Shown here: positions 8,357 to 17,022 of the stretch, piece by piece
Numbering within the stretch: the first letter of the stretch is position 1
Layout: each line of letters begins with the position of its first letter
Origin: Burkholderiaceae bacterium
Lineage (GTDB): Bacteria; Pseudomonadota; Gammaproteobacteria; Burkholderiales; Burkholderiaceae_F
NCBI GenBank assembly: GCA_022843955.1
Contig: JALHMQ010000011.1
Span: 1 to 64,000, forward strand
DNA: 64,000 bases
Direction: 5' to 3'
Translations under genes and position numbers: made by a program
The notes under the pieces: generated by a model
Told to the model about the DNA's origin: nothing
What the model saw: only the letters and a program-made list of their open reading frames with translations
The model's database searches: none

Positions 8357-9004
8357 TTGCCGCAATCCACCGCTCGCCGCCACTTCCTGCGCACCGCTGC
8401 CGCTGCCACCACGCTGGCTGGCCTTGGCATCTCCCCGGCCCACGCCGCGTCGATCGACCAGCTGCGCAACTTCCTTGCGCAGACCAAGACGGCGCGTGGG
8501 GAGTTCTCGCAGCGGGTGGGCGCCCGTGGCAACGCGCAGGGGCAGGTGTCCAGCGGCAACTTCGTGTTCCAGCGGCCGGGGCGTTTTCGCTGGGTCTACA
8601 CCAAGCCGTACGAGCAGGTGATCGTGGCCGACGGTGAGCAGCTGTTCCTGTTCGACAAGGATCTGAACCAGGTCACGGTGAAGAAGCTGGATGGCGCGAT
8701 CCCGGCGAGCCCGGCTTCGATCCTGTTCGGTTCCAACCAGTTCGAGAAGGACTTCGAGGTGCGCGATGGCGGTACGCGCGACGGCCTGGAGTGGATCATC
8801 GCCACGCCGCGCGCCAAGGACACGCCGTTCGAGAAGATCGAGATCGGCTTTCGCGACAGCCTGCCCGCGGCGATGCAACTGGCCGACAGCTTTGGCCAGA
8901 CGTCGCTCTTGCGCTTCACGAAGATGGAGCGCAACCCGACCGTCGATCCGCAGGTGTTCCGCTTCACGCCGCCGCCGGGCGCGGACGTGCTCGACAGTCG
9001 CTGA
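8357..9004 (+). CDS. lolA: Outer-membrane lipoprotein carrier protein LolA
   Basis: A 215-residue periplasmic chaperone that carries lipoproteins from LolCDE to LolB. The mature part shows the LolA pattern: LRNFLAQTKTARGEFSQRV, a GNFVFQRPGRFRWVYTKPYEQ strand pair, DGEQLFLFDKDLNQV and FGQTSLLRF. No ATG precedes it in frame. The start is taken as TTG at 8357, which has a GGAGA site about 8 bases upstream. The N-terminus STARRHFLRTAAAATTLAGL followed by PAHA has twin arginines and FLR, a good match to a Tat signal rather than the usual Sec signal. It sits downstream of ftsK and upstream of rarA, as I expect for Burkholderiales. Confidence 0.92.
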   Translation: MPQSTARRHFLRTAAAATTLAGLGISPAHAASIDQLRNFLAQTKTARGEFSQRVGARGNAQGQVSSGNFVFQRPGRFRWVYTKPYEQVIVADGEQLFLFDKDLNQVTVKKLDGAIPASPASILFGSNQFEKDFEVRDGGTRDGLEWIIATPRAKDTPFEKIEIGFRDSLPAAMQLADSFGQTSLLRFTKMERNPTVDPQVFRFTPPPGADVLDSR

Positions 9005-9007
9005 CTT

Positions 9008-9034
9008 GTCGGCGCGGTCGGCGCGGTCGGCGCG
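9008..9034 (+). repeat. Three tandem copies of a 9-base unit
   Basis: GTCGGCGCG is repeated three times exactly, starting 3 bases after the lolA stop. It is followed by CGCCGAC, which can pair back with any of the copies. It lies between the convergent lolA and FKBP genes, so it may form a bidirectional stop structure. It is also a site prone to slippage. Confidence 0.8.
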
Positions 9035-9068
9035 CCGACGTCTCCTGCCTCGATGTACTGCGGGATCG

Positions 9069-9542
9069 CTACTTCTTGCCGCCCATCGGCGGCGGTGCGC
9101 TCTGCGCGCTCGTGATCTCGAGCAGCTCGACCTCGAACAGCAGCACCGAGTTGGGCGGAATCGGGCCGCGGCCCGATGGGCCGTAGGCGATGTCGGCCGG
9201 GCAGGTGAGCTTCGCCTTGCCGCCCACCTTGATCTTCTGCACGCCCTCGGTCCAGCACTTGATCACGCGGTTCAGCGGGAACTCGGCCGGCTGGCCGCGG
9301 CTGTGGCTGCTGTCGAACTCCTTGCCGTTGGTGAAGGTGCCGCGGTAATGCACGCGCACCGTGTCGCTGGCGCTGGGGCTGGCGCCCTTGCCTTCCTTGA
9401 GCACGCGGTAGACGAGCCCGCTGTCGGTTTTCACGGCGCCCGGCTCCTTGGCGGCGGCGGCGAGCGGATCGCCTTGGGCGAAGGCGGCAGCGCAGGTGAG
9501 CGACAGCAGGGCAGCGGACCAGCGCATTGCAGAACGTTTCAT
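9069..9542 (-). CDS. FKBP-type peptidyl-prolyl cis-trans isomerase, exported
   Basis: A 157-residue protein with a Sec signal ending near residue 20 (CAAAFAQG) and one FKBP domain. The domain shows VRVHYRGTFTNGKEFDSS, the hydrophobic pocket around VIKCWTEGVQKIKVGGK, AYGPSGRGPIPPNSVLLFEVELL, and a short tail. It should speed proline isomerisation during folding of periplasmic proteins. The start at 9542 gives MKRSAMRWSAALL; a longer frame to 9605 lacks a signal peptide at its end. Cys in KCWTEG and LTCPAD could form a disulfide. It is convergent with lolA and has no operon partner. Confidence 0.92.
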   Translation of the reverse strand: MKRSAMRWSAALLSLTCAAAFAQGDPLAAAAKEPGAVKTDSGLVYRVLKEGKGASPSASDTVRVHYRGTFTNGKEFDSSHSRGQPAEFPLNRVIKCWTEGVQKIKVGGKAKLTCPADIAYGPSGRGPIPPNSVLLFEVELLEITSAQSAPPPMGGKK

Positions 9543-9664
9543 GCGGACTCCAGGATGAGACGGGTGACGACCGGCCGGTGGCGCCAGGGCCTCACGGCAG
9601 GTCACGGCGGCGCGAATGCTAGCCTGTCCGCACCGGGGTCGCTGCGCGGCTGCCGGAGCCCATC

Positions 9665-11023
9665 ATGTCCGATCTTTTCGCCTCCGCTGACCCCACCCGC
9701 GACGCCCCCGACGCCCGGCCCGCCAGTGCCTCGGCCCCGCTGGCCGAGCGGCTGCGGCCGCATAGCCTCGACGAGGTGATCGGCCAGGCGCACCTGCTGG
9801 GCGAGGGCAAGCCGCTGCGCGTGGCGTTCGAGTCGCGCCGGCCGCACTCGATGATCCTGTGGGGGCCGCCCGGTGTCGGCAAGACCACGCTGGCGCGCCT
9901 GATGGCCGATGCGTTCGGGCTCGAGTTCATCGCGATCTCCGCAGTGTTGGGCGGCGTGAAGGACATCCGCGAGGCGGTGGACCGCGCGCAGGCCACGCGC
10001 AAGGCGAGCGGCCAGCCCACGGTGGTGTTCGTCGACGAGGTGCACCGCTTCAACAAGGCGCAGCAGGATGCCTTCCTGCCGCACGTGGAGGGTGGCCTCT
10101 TCGTCTTCATCGGTGCCACCACCGAGAACCCGTCGTTCGAGGTGGTGGGCGCGTTGCTCTCGCGCGCCGCGGTGTATGTGCTGGAGCCGCTCACCGCCGA
10201 CGATTTGCAGCATCTGATCGACCGCGCCTGCGCGCGCGAACTCGGTGGCCTCGTGATCGACGCCGACGCGCGGCAGCTGCTGATCGATCTGGCCGACGGC
10301 GACGCGCGCCGCCTGCTCAATGCGCTGGAGATCGCCGCCGGCATGGCGCGCGATGCGAAGAAGTCGGCGCTTGACGCCGCGTTCCTGCGCGCTCGGCTGC
10401 CGGCCACGCTGCGCCGCTTCGACAAGGGCGGCGAGAACTTCTACGACCAGATCTCCGCCCTGCACAAGAGCGTGCGCGGCTCCGACCCCGATGCGGCGCT
10501 CTACTGGATGGTGCGCATGTTCGACGGTGGCGTCGACCCGCGCTACGTGTCGCGCCGCGTAGTGAGGATGGCGGTGGAGGACATTGGTCTGGCCGACCCG
10601 CGCGCGCTGCAGATCGCACTCGATGCGGCCGAAACCTACGAGCGCCTGGGCTCGCCCGAGGGTGAACTGGCGCTGGCCGAGGCGATCGTCTACCTGGCGG
10701 TGGCGGCCAAGTCCAACGCCGTGTACGAGGCCTACAACCAGGTGCGCGCGTTCATCAAGAGCGACGGCTCGCGCCCGGTGCCGATGCACCTGCGCAACGC
10801 GCCGACCCGGCTGATGAAGGACCTGGACTACGGCAAGGGCTACCGCTACGCGCACGACGAGGCGGGCGGCTACGCGGCGGGCGAGCGCTACCTGCCCGAC
10901 GGCGTGCCGGCGCATGCCTGGTACGCGCCGACCGATCGCGGGCTCGAGCAGAAGATCGGCGAGCGCCTGCGCCAGCTGCGCGCCCTTGACGCGCGTCAGC
11001 CCGACGCCGCTGCCGACGACTGA
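9665..11023 (+). CDS. rarA: Replication-associated recombination protein A (RarA/MgsA)
   Basis: A 452-residue AAA+ ATPase that acts at stalled replication forks. The sequence shows the N-terminal PLAERLRPHSLDEVIGQAHL, Walker A GPPGVGKTT, Walker B VFVDEVHRF, sensor 1 GATTENPSF and the family C-terminal region with RMFDGGVDPRYVSRRVVRMA and the PVPMHLRNAPTRLMK motif before the tetramerisation end. The length is normal. The ATG at 9665 opens directly into the family start. It lies between lolA and serS, the conserved Burkholderiales order. Confidence 0.95.
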   Translation: MSDLFASADPTRDAPDARPASASAPLAERLRPHSLDEVIGQAHLLGEGKPLRVAFESRRPHSMILWGPPGVGKTTLARLMADAFGLEFIAISAVLGGVKDIREAVDRAQATRKASGQPTVVFVDEVHRFNKAQQDAFLPHVEGGLFVFIGATTENPSFEVVGALLSRAAVYVLEPLTADDLQHLIDRACARELGGLVIDADARQLLIDLADGDARRLLNALEIAAGMARDAKKSALDAAFLRARLPATLRRFDKGGENFYDQISALHKSVRGSDPDAALYWMVRMFDGGVDPRYVSRRVVRMAVEDIGLADPRALQIALDAAETYERLGSPEGELALAEAIVYLAVAAKSNAVYEAYNQVRAFIKSDGSRPVPMHLRNAPTRLMKDLDYGKGYRYAHDEAGGYAAGERYLPDGVPAHAWYAPTDRGLEQKIGERLRQLRALDARQPDAAADD

Positions 11024-11152
11024 ACCCTGGCAGCGCCGCCGCCTGCGGGTTGCGCGACCCGTGATCGGCGCGAGACAATCGCGCCCATGAACGCCTGCCT
11101 GCACGCTCCGCGCCCTCGTCGCTGCGGCCGAAGTCCCCGGTCGCCGCACTAG

Positions 11153-12532
<1,380 letters not shown>

Positions 12533-12534
12533 GC

Positions 12535-12540
12535 TACAAT
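12535..12540 (+). promoter_or_regulatory. -10 element (TACAAT) for tRNA-Ser
   Basis: TACAAT sits 3-8 bases past the serS stop, in the context GCTACAATTCGC that is usual for stable-RNA promoters in betaproteobacteria. No good -35 is seen at the expected distance. It would give a precursor starting about 70 bases before the mature tRNA. Confidence 0.5.
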
Positions 12541-12615
12541 TCGCGCCCTCGCGGCAACGACCAGCCGCGTGGCTTGCAGCACTCAAGCGAACACGCAAGC
12601 GCAGGATGCACGCGC

Positions 12616-12706
12616 GGAGAGGTGGCAGAGTGGTCGAATGCGCCGGATTCGAAATCCGGTTTACGGGTCTCCCGTAACGTGGGTTCGAATCCCACCCTCT
12701 CCGCCA
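12616..12706 (+). tRNA. tRNA-Ser (anticodon CGA), CCA encoded
   Basis: The acceptor stem GGAGAGG pairs with CCTCTCC, followed by discriminator G and an encoded CCA. The anticodon stem CCGGA/TCCGG encloses the loop TTCGAAA, so the anticodon is CGA, reading UCG. A long variable arm (ACGGGTCTCCCGT) marks it as class II, and the T arm is GTGGG-TTCGAAT-CCCAC. Its 3' end is the integration site of the adjacent element; the 14-base repeat keeps the tRNA intact. Confidence 0.97.
12693..12706 (+). repeat. attL: left copy of the 14-bp attachment core
   Basis: CACCCTCTCCGCCA, the last 14 bases of tRNA-Ser including CCA. The same 14 bases recur at 45580-45593. The flanking bases differ on both sides, which defines the core length. 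Confidence 0.9.
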
Positions 12707-12713
12707 GCATCAT

Positions 12714-12827
12714 CTGTCATGCAAGTGCATCGCAGTGCATGACAGTCCCTCTAAGCCCCTGATTTGACGGGGAATTCGAGCAAGCAAGACACTCTGTCCA
12801 GTGCGTTGCAGTTGCGGCGCAGTGCGT
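12714..12827 (+). promoter_or_regulatory. Inverted and direct repeats upstream of the integrase gene
   Basis: CTGTCATGCA (12714-12723) and TGCATGACAG (12736-12745) form a perfect 10-base inverted repeat. The motif CAGTGC[A/G]T occurs at 12733-12740, 12799-12806 and 12820-12827. Their position between attL and the integrase start fits arm-type integrase/excisionase sites or an operator. That role is inference. Confidence 0.5.
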
Positions 12828-12888
12828 GCGAATGCACGCCTTCCTGGCGGACAGGCTGGCGGACGGAGAGCCGGCCAACGGAGTGTCG

Positions 12889-14706
12889 ATGGCTCGCAAG
12901 CGATTCGTTGGTCGGCTCAACCTACTCACGACGCGGCAGATGTTGAACGCCGGCCATGGCGATCACAGCGATGGTGGTGGTCTGATACTGCGCGTGGACG
13001 CGACATCGGCGCGCTGGCTGTTTCGCTTCACGTCTCCCGCGGGAAGGCGCCGCGAGATGGGGCTCGGCGCCGCCTTCCGCGACAGTGCGGCCGTCGCCGG
13101 CGACAGCATCGTCAAGGCGCGCAAAGCGGCCACCGACGCGCGCGACAAGTTGGACAAGGGTATCGATCCGATCGATGCGCGCGAATCGGCTCGCGACGCC
13201 ATCAAGCGACTCGAGGTCGAGAAGAAGGCTGCCAAGACGGCACTGCAGGTAACGCTGCGTCGGGCAGCGCGTGCGTATCACGAGCGCGTTATCGAGCCGA
13301 GCCGAACCACTAAGCACGCAGCCCAGTGGATCGCATCGATTGAGGGCCCGAAAGACGATCGACCGCACCCCGAGCGCGCGAAGCTGATGGCGCTGCTCGA
13401 TCGCCCGATCAGCAGCATCACCGGCCCGGATCTGCTCGACGCGCTGGTGAATCTGCAGTCGGCGCTGCCGGAAACTGGAAGCCGAGTGCTGCAGCGCCTC
13501 GACTCGATCTTCGACGACGCCGTGTTCCGCCGGCTGTGCACCGGCAATCCAGCGGCCGCGATCCGGCGACGGCTGCGCGAGGCAGCAGGCAAGCGGCAGC
13601 GCGGCCACTTCTCTGCGCTCGACTACCGCGAAGCGCCCGCTTTCTACGCTGAATTGCGCACCAAGGAGAGCAACGCAGCTCGCGCGCTGCAGTTCGCAAT
13701 GCTGACGGCGGCTCGCACGGCCGAGGTCTTGGGCGCAATCTGGTCGGAGTTCGACCTGGCGGCGCGACAGTGGATTGTCCCGGCGGACCGGATGAAGGGT
13801 GGCGAAGAGCACACGGTCTACCTGACGCCGCCGGCGCTGCAGATCCTGGCCGAACAGAAGAAGCTGAGTACTGTTCACGTCTTCGCATCGACGGTGGATG
13901 ACCGGAAGCCGCTGTCGAACATGGCGATGCTGACGGTCTTGCGGCGGATGGGCTACGCCGATCGCACCACCGTGCACGGGCTCTGCCGGGCGTCGTTAAG
14001 CACCTGGGCGAACGATGAAGGCGTGGCGCGCGAGGACGCGATCGAGGCGTGCCTTGCGCACAAGGAGCAAGACCGCGTCCGGCGTGCCTATAACCGCGCG
14101 CAGTTCAACGCGGAGCGACGCGCGCTATTGCAAGCGTGGGCCGACTTCCTAGAAGGTAAGGCGGCTGGCATGAGCGCCGGCAAGTTGACGAAGCGCCAAG
14201 CAGACGCGGAACGAGCGTTGAAATTTGCCAACAGCATGAACCGCGCCGATCGCATCTTCGATTTGCTGCTCTCCAACCACCCGCGCGCCTATGAATTTGC
14301 ACGCGATGAATGGTCCGGCTGCGACTACTACCCGCCAAGCACGGTGACGTTCTTGATGGGTCTGAAGCGTGATCCTGCCCGTCGGCAATTGATGATGACC
14401 GACAAGGCTCTTGCCTTCCTGCAATCGCTGCCTGACCTGGTTGATGTTTGGCGCGGCTGCTACCCGGCCAACCAAAACGGCTTCTCGTGGTCGACACAGC
14501 GAGATGTCGCCGAGAGCTTCCCGTTCCTGAATCGCTACCGGCGTGTAGGTGAGCCTGTTCTGTTGCATGGCCAGATTGCCCGGGCCGACATTCTTTTCGC
14601 GTGTGTCGATCGGCAGGAGTTCGAGGTGGTGGTCTATCCGGGCTCGGTCACGGTCATCGAGACACTATCCCTCAGCGAGGGACAGTTGGCGGCCAACAGT
14701 CGGTGA
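12889..14706 (+). CDS. P4-type tyrosine integrase with a C-terminal ADP-ribosyltransferase-like extension
   Basis: A 605-residue protein from the ATG at 12889 (GGAG 6 bases upstream). Residues 1-95 resemble the DUF4102 arm-binding domain of P4-like integrases (LTTRQMLNAG, DGGGLILRV). The catalytic domain has Arg276 (LTAARTAEVLG), His363 and Arg367 (HGLCR), His391 (CLAHK) and nucleophile Tyr401 (RAYNRA), so it looks active. Such integrases normally end near residue 425. Here about 180 residues follow, with VWRG (Arg522), SWS (533-535) and EFE (577-579), the R / S-x-S / ExE pattern of ADP-ribosyltransferases. It should integrate and excise the element at tRNA-Ser. The role of the extension is unknown. 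Confidence 0.9.
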   Translation: MARKRFVGRLNLLTTRQMLNAGHGDHSDGGGLILRVDATSARWLFRFTSPAGRRREMGLGAAFRDSAAVAGDSIVKARKAATDARDKLDKGIDPIDARESARDAIKRLEVEKKAAKTALQVTLRRAARAYHERVIEPSRTTKHAAQWIASIEGPKDDRPHPERAKLMALLDRPISSITGPDLLDALVNLQSALPETGSRVLQRLDSIFDDAVFRRLCTGNPAAAIRRRLREAAGKRQRGHFSALDYREAPAFYAELRTKESNAARALQFAMLTAARTAEVLGAIWSEFDLAARQWIVPADRMKGGEEHTVYLTPPALQILAEQKKLSTVHVFASTVDDRKPLSNMAMLTVLRRMGYADRTTVHGLCRASLSTWANDEGVAREDAIEACLAHKEQDRVRRAYNRAQFNAERRALLQAWADFLEGKAAGMSAGKLTKRQADAERALKFANSMNRADRIFDLLLSNHPRAYEFARDEWSGCDYYPPSTVTFLMGLKRDPARRQLMMTDKALAFLQSLPDLVDVWRGCYPANQNGFSWSTQRDVAESFPFLNRYRRVGEPVLLHGQIARADILFACVDRQEFEVVVYPGSVTVIETLSLSEGQLAANSR

Positions 14707-14792
14707 GCGTGCTTCGCCCCGAGGAGGCGACGATCGAATGAGTGCGCCGGCTGCATGCTTGGAGGCTGGTGCACGAAAGCACAGCTGGCCTA

Positions 14793-15095
14793 ATGAAAAA
14801 ACTACGATGGAAACTAGAAACTACGATGGAAGCGAGTTTGGAAAAGTCGGCGGAACGGAGCGGGCAGGATGTGGTTGACAGGATTTCGGCGCTCGGCGCT
14901 CTGCCAGGCCGGTTGGTCGAGGACGTTGTCGCCCCGTTGCAGGCGGCCGTGGCAATGCTGACGTCGTACAAGGCGTTTGTCTCAACGTCGGCCGCGCCGC
15001 GCGACCCGTCGGCTCCGATCCCGACGGGTACGCTGGACGATGCAATTCAAGCGATCAAGTATGCGTATTCGGCGGCTGAGAACATGCGCGGGTAG
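14793..15095 (+). CDS. Small hypothetical protein
   Basis: A 100-residue protein if started at the ATG at 14793; ATGs at 14742 and 14826 are also in frame and none has a clear ribosome binding site. A charged N-terminus is followed by predicted helices (VDRISALGALPGRLVEDVV) and an Ala-rich C-terminus. A 13-base sequence is repeated with a 19-base period over 14800-14831 at its 5' end, which may have shifted the start. No family is recognised. It lies 86 bases after the integrase gene. Confidence 0.45.
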   Translation: MKKLRWKLETTMEASLEKSAERSGQDVVDRISALGALPGRLVEDVVAPLQAAVAMLTSYKAFVSTSAAPRDPSAPIPTGTLDDAIQAIKYAYSAAENMRG

Positions 15096-15187
15096 CGTTC
15101 TTCTCGTCGCGCCTAGGCTGATCACCGAAAGGCCGGTTCCCTGCCGGCTCGGCGCGACGCTTCTCACAGGGGCGCCAAGGGGGCGCT

Positions 15188-15673
15188 ATGGGTGAAGCAC
15201 GAAAGCTTCGTGCAAACAGCGAGGTCGAGGCATCGCTTGAGCTGGCCGTCGAACGATTGGCGGCGCTTTTGTACCGGTTCGCCAGGCGGCCAGGCCCCGT
15301 CGATCCCATTGACGAGGATCTGGCGCGGCGCGCCATGCCGGCAGCGCGGCGCGGCATCGTTGACATCTTCGACCCGTTCATGGTCGCCTTCCTAAGCTCA
15401 CCAGAAACGATTGCGGTTCATTTCAAGAGCATGCAGCAACGCTCACGCCGCAAGTCAGTGAGCACGGCCGCAGGACGGAACGACCTACTGCGAGATTGGT
15501 ACCGGGAGCATGGCAGTTCGTTCGCCAACAAGAATGCCGCCGTCGACGAGTTCGTCAGGCATCACATGAAGCAGTTCGGTTGGACTCCTGCCAACGCCCC
15601 GAAAGCTGCGCTTCGTAAGGCGATTCAAAAGGTTGACCCGCAAGCCAAAGTTGAGACCGGTCGTCGTTGTTAG
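15188..15673 (+). CDS. Hypothetical protein, 161 residues
   Basis: Starts ATG at 15188, preceded by the G-rich GGGGCGCTATG. The protein is largely helical, with a basic middle (QQRSRRKSVSTAAGRND) and C-terminus (NAPKAALRKAIQKV). This fits a small nucleic-acid-binding protein, but no known fold is recognised. It lies between the integrase and the regulatory genes, where phages and satellites usually keep small control or accessory proteins. Confidence 0.5.
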   Translation: MGEARKLRANSEVEASLELAVERLAALLYRFARRPGPVDPIDEDLARRAMPAARRGIVDIFDPFMVAFLSSPETIAVHFKSMQQRSRRKSVSTAAGRNDLLRDWYREHGSSFANKNAAVDEFVRHHMKQFGWTPANAPKAALRKAIQKVDPQAKVETGRRC

Positions 15674-15678
15674 TTGGC

Positions 15679-15735
15679 CTAGACGTTTGCGGATCATCTA
15701 GACGCTAGCGGTGAATCTAGGCGCGGCCCGTAACT
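15679..15735 (+). promoter_or_regulatory. Iteron-like 19-bp tandem repeats before the AlpA-like gene
   Basis: CTAGACGTTTGCGGATCAT (15679-15697) is followed directly by CTAGACGCTAGCGGTGAAT (15698-15716) and a weaker third unit starting CTAGGCGCGG at 15717. The first two agree at about 13 of 19 positions and keep the exact 19-base phase. This is the usual look of binding sites for an AlpA/Xis-type regulator or of replication iterons. They end about 22 bases before the next gene. Confidence 0.55.
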
Positions 15736-15757
15736 GGCTGCGCATAGATGCGATTCG

Positions 15758-16054
15758 ATGCGCCACGATCTCGGCATGCGCGCATCACTCCACTTCGTCG
15801 ACAAGGCGGCTGCTCTAAAGGAGCTCTGCCGCTGCGACTCATCCTTCCGCAATGACGTCCGGGCAGGGACGGCGCCTAAGTGGCTGCCGATTGGCCCGAG
15901 GCGCGCGGGCCTGCTTCGTGCTGAGCTTGATGCGCTGATCGCCGCTCGCGCCGGCGGTCTTTCGGTCGAGCAGCAGCGCGCCGTCGTTGCTGAGCTGCTC
16001 GAGCACCGTCGCGCACTCGGCCAAGCCGTCGCGGATGCGGGGTCTGCGTCATGA
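15758..16054 (+). CDS. AlpA/excisionase-like regulatory protein
   Basis: A 98-residue protein (or 92 residues from the ATG at 15776). FRNDVRAGTAPKWLPIGPRR followed by AGLLRAELDALIAARAGG matches the pattern of AlpA/MerR-fold phage regulators, where a GPR(R) wing precedes a helix with an E..A.IAAR motif. Such proteins switch on integrase or excision genes. The first helix of the winged domain is less clear, so the call rests on the C-terminal half. Its stop overlaps the next start (ATGA) and iteron-like repeats lie just upstream, fitting autoregulation. Confidence 0.6.
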   Translation: MRHDLGMRASLHFVDKAAALKELCRCDSSFRNDVRAGTAPKWLPIGPRRAGLLRAELDALIAARAGGLSVEQQRAVVAELLEHRRALGQAVADAGSAS

Positions 16055-16398
16055 AGGCGCGGTCGTCCCAATTGCCGGTGGCCATCACGCCGATCGCCGT
16101 TTCAGCCGAGCAGGGCGCCGCGCTTCTTGGCGTGTCCGAGCGTGCGTTCCACCAGCTACGCCATGAGCCGGGATTCCCGGCAGCGCGGGATCTCAGCCCA
16201 AGTGGCGGCGGCCGCGCGGTGCGCTGGTCTGTCATTGAGCTCGCCGCCTGGTTCGCTGCAAGGCCGCCTGCCGCGTCGCGCGGAGAACCGGATCAACTGG
16301 CTGGGCGGCGATATCGAGATGGCCGGCCGGTAGCAGTCTCTGGGCGCACTGCGCGCATGCGCGGAGCGGGAGAGCCGCTCTCGGGAGCTGGTGAATGA
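16051..16398 (+). CDS. Helix-turn-helix (excisionase-like) DNA-binding protein
   Basis: A 115-residue protein. Residues 17-70 (SAEQGAALLGVSERAFHQLR followed by HEPGFPAARD and AVRWSVIELAAWFAARP) form a MerR/excisionase-type winged helix with a clear recognition helix and wing. The C-terminus is basic and probably disordered. It probably works with the preceding AlpA-like protein in element control. Its start and stop each overlap the neighbouring gene by four bases (ATGA), so the three small genes are translated together. Confidence 0.65.
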   Translation: MKARSSQLPVAITPIAVSAEQGAALLGVSERAFHQLRHEPGFPAARDLSPSGGGRAVRWSVIELAAWFAARPPAASRGEPDQLAGRRYRDGRPVAVSGRTARMRGAGEPLSGAGE

Positions 16399-16586
16399 CC
16401 ACCGGTGCTCCCGCGGCGAGTCAGCGCAACCAAGGCCGCCGGCGCCGCTGCGCAGTCAGGTCGCATGCCAGCCGGATCGCTGCTTATGAGTCCTGGAAGG
16501 CCGCCTTTGTGCTCGCCCACCCGGACGCAACGGCCGTCGAGTACCAACGAGCGATGCGGGCGGCCGCGCTAGCACTGGGGATATGA
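16395..16586 (+). CDS. Small basic hypothetical protein
   Basis: A 63-residue protein with a basic N-terminus (QGRRRRCAVRSHASR) and a helical C-terminus. No motif is recognised. It is kept as a gene because its start overlaps the stop of the preceding regulator gene (ATGA) and its stop lies directly before the zinc-finger primase gene, continuing the tight packing of the module. Confidence 0.45.
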   Translation: MTTGAPAASQRNQGRRRRCAVRSHASRIAAYESWKAAFVLAHPDATAVEYQRAMRAAALALGI

Positions 16587-16587
16587 A

Positions 16588-17022
16588 GTGGACGCCGCCG
16601 AGAAGTTCGTTGCAAAGTTGGCTGGCGTCTCTGGCCGCGGTCCGCGTTGGCGTGCGATCTGTCCCGCGCACGAATCCAAGCATCGGACGCGCTCTCTCGC
16701 CGTGTTCGAGGCCGATGATGGCCGCGTGCTGCTCAAGTGCCACGCCGGCTGCGACGTTGACGACATCGTGCGTGCGGTTGGCCTAGATCTCGCTGACCTG
16801 TTCCCTCCGCGCCGCGACGACTCGTCGCGTGCGCGTCGCATCCGGAAGCCGTGGGCAGCACGCGACGTCATCGCCGCACTGCGCGCCGAGTCCATGGTTG
16901 GCTGGGTGCTGCTGACCGATATCGCCAACGGCAAGGTGATCACAAGTGCCGATCGTGAGCGCGCGCGGTTGGCAGCTCAACGCGCCGCCCACTTGATGCA
17001 GGAGCTCAGCAATGCAGCGTGA
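16588..17022 (+). CDS. Stand-alone CHC2-type zinc-finger primase domain protein
   Basis: A 144-residue protein starting at GTG 16588. CPAHESKH and LLKCHAGCDVDDIV supply a CxxH...CxxC zinc site, and FPPRRDD ends the domain. This is the N-terminal template-recognition domain of phage and plasmid primases. No TOPRIM catalytic domain follows in this frame, so primer synthesis must come from elsewhere, or this protein only binds single-stranded DNA. It overlaps the helicase gene by 11 bases, a common primase-helicase pairing. Confidence 0.75.
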   Translation: MDAAEKFVAKLAGVSGRGPRWRAICPAHESKHRTRSLAVFEADDGRVLLKCHAGCDVDDIVRAVGLDLADLFPPRRDDSSRARRIRKPWAARDVIAALRAESMVGWVLLTDIANGKVITSADRERARLAAQRAAHLMQELSNAA

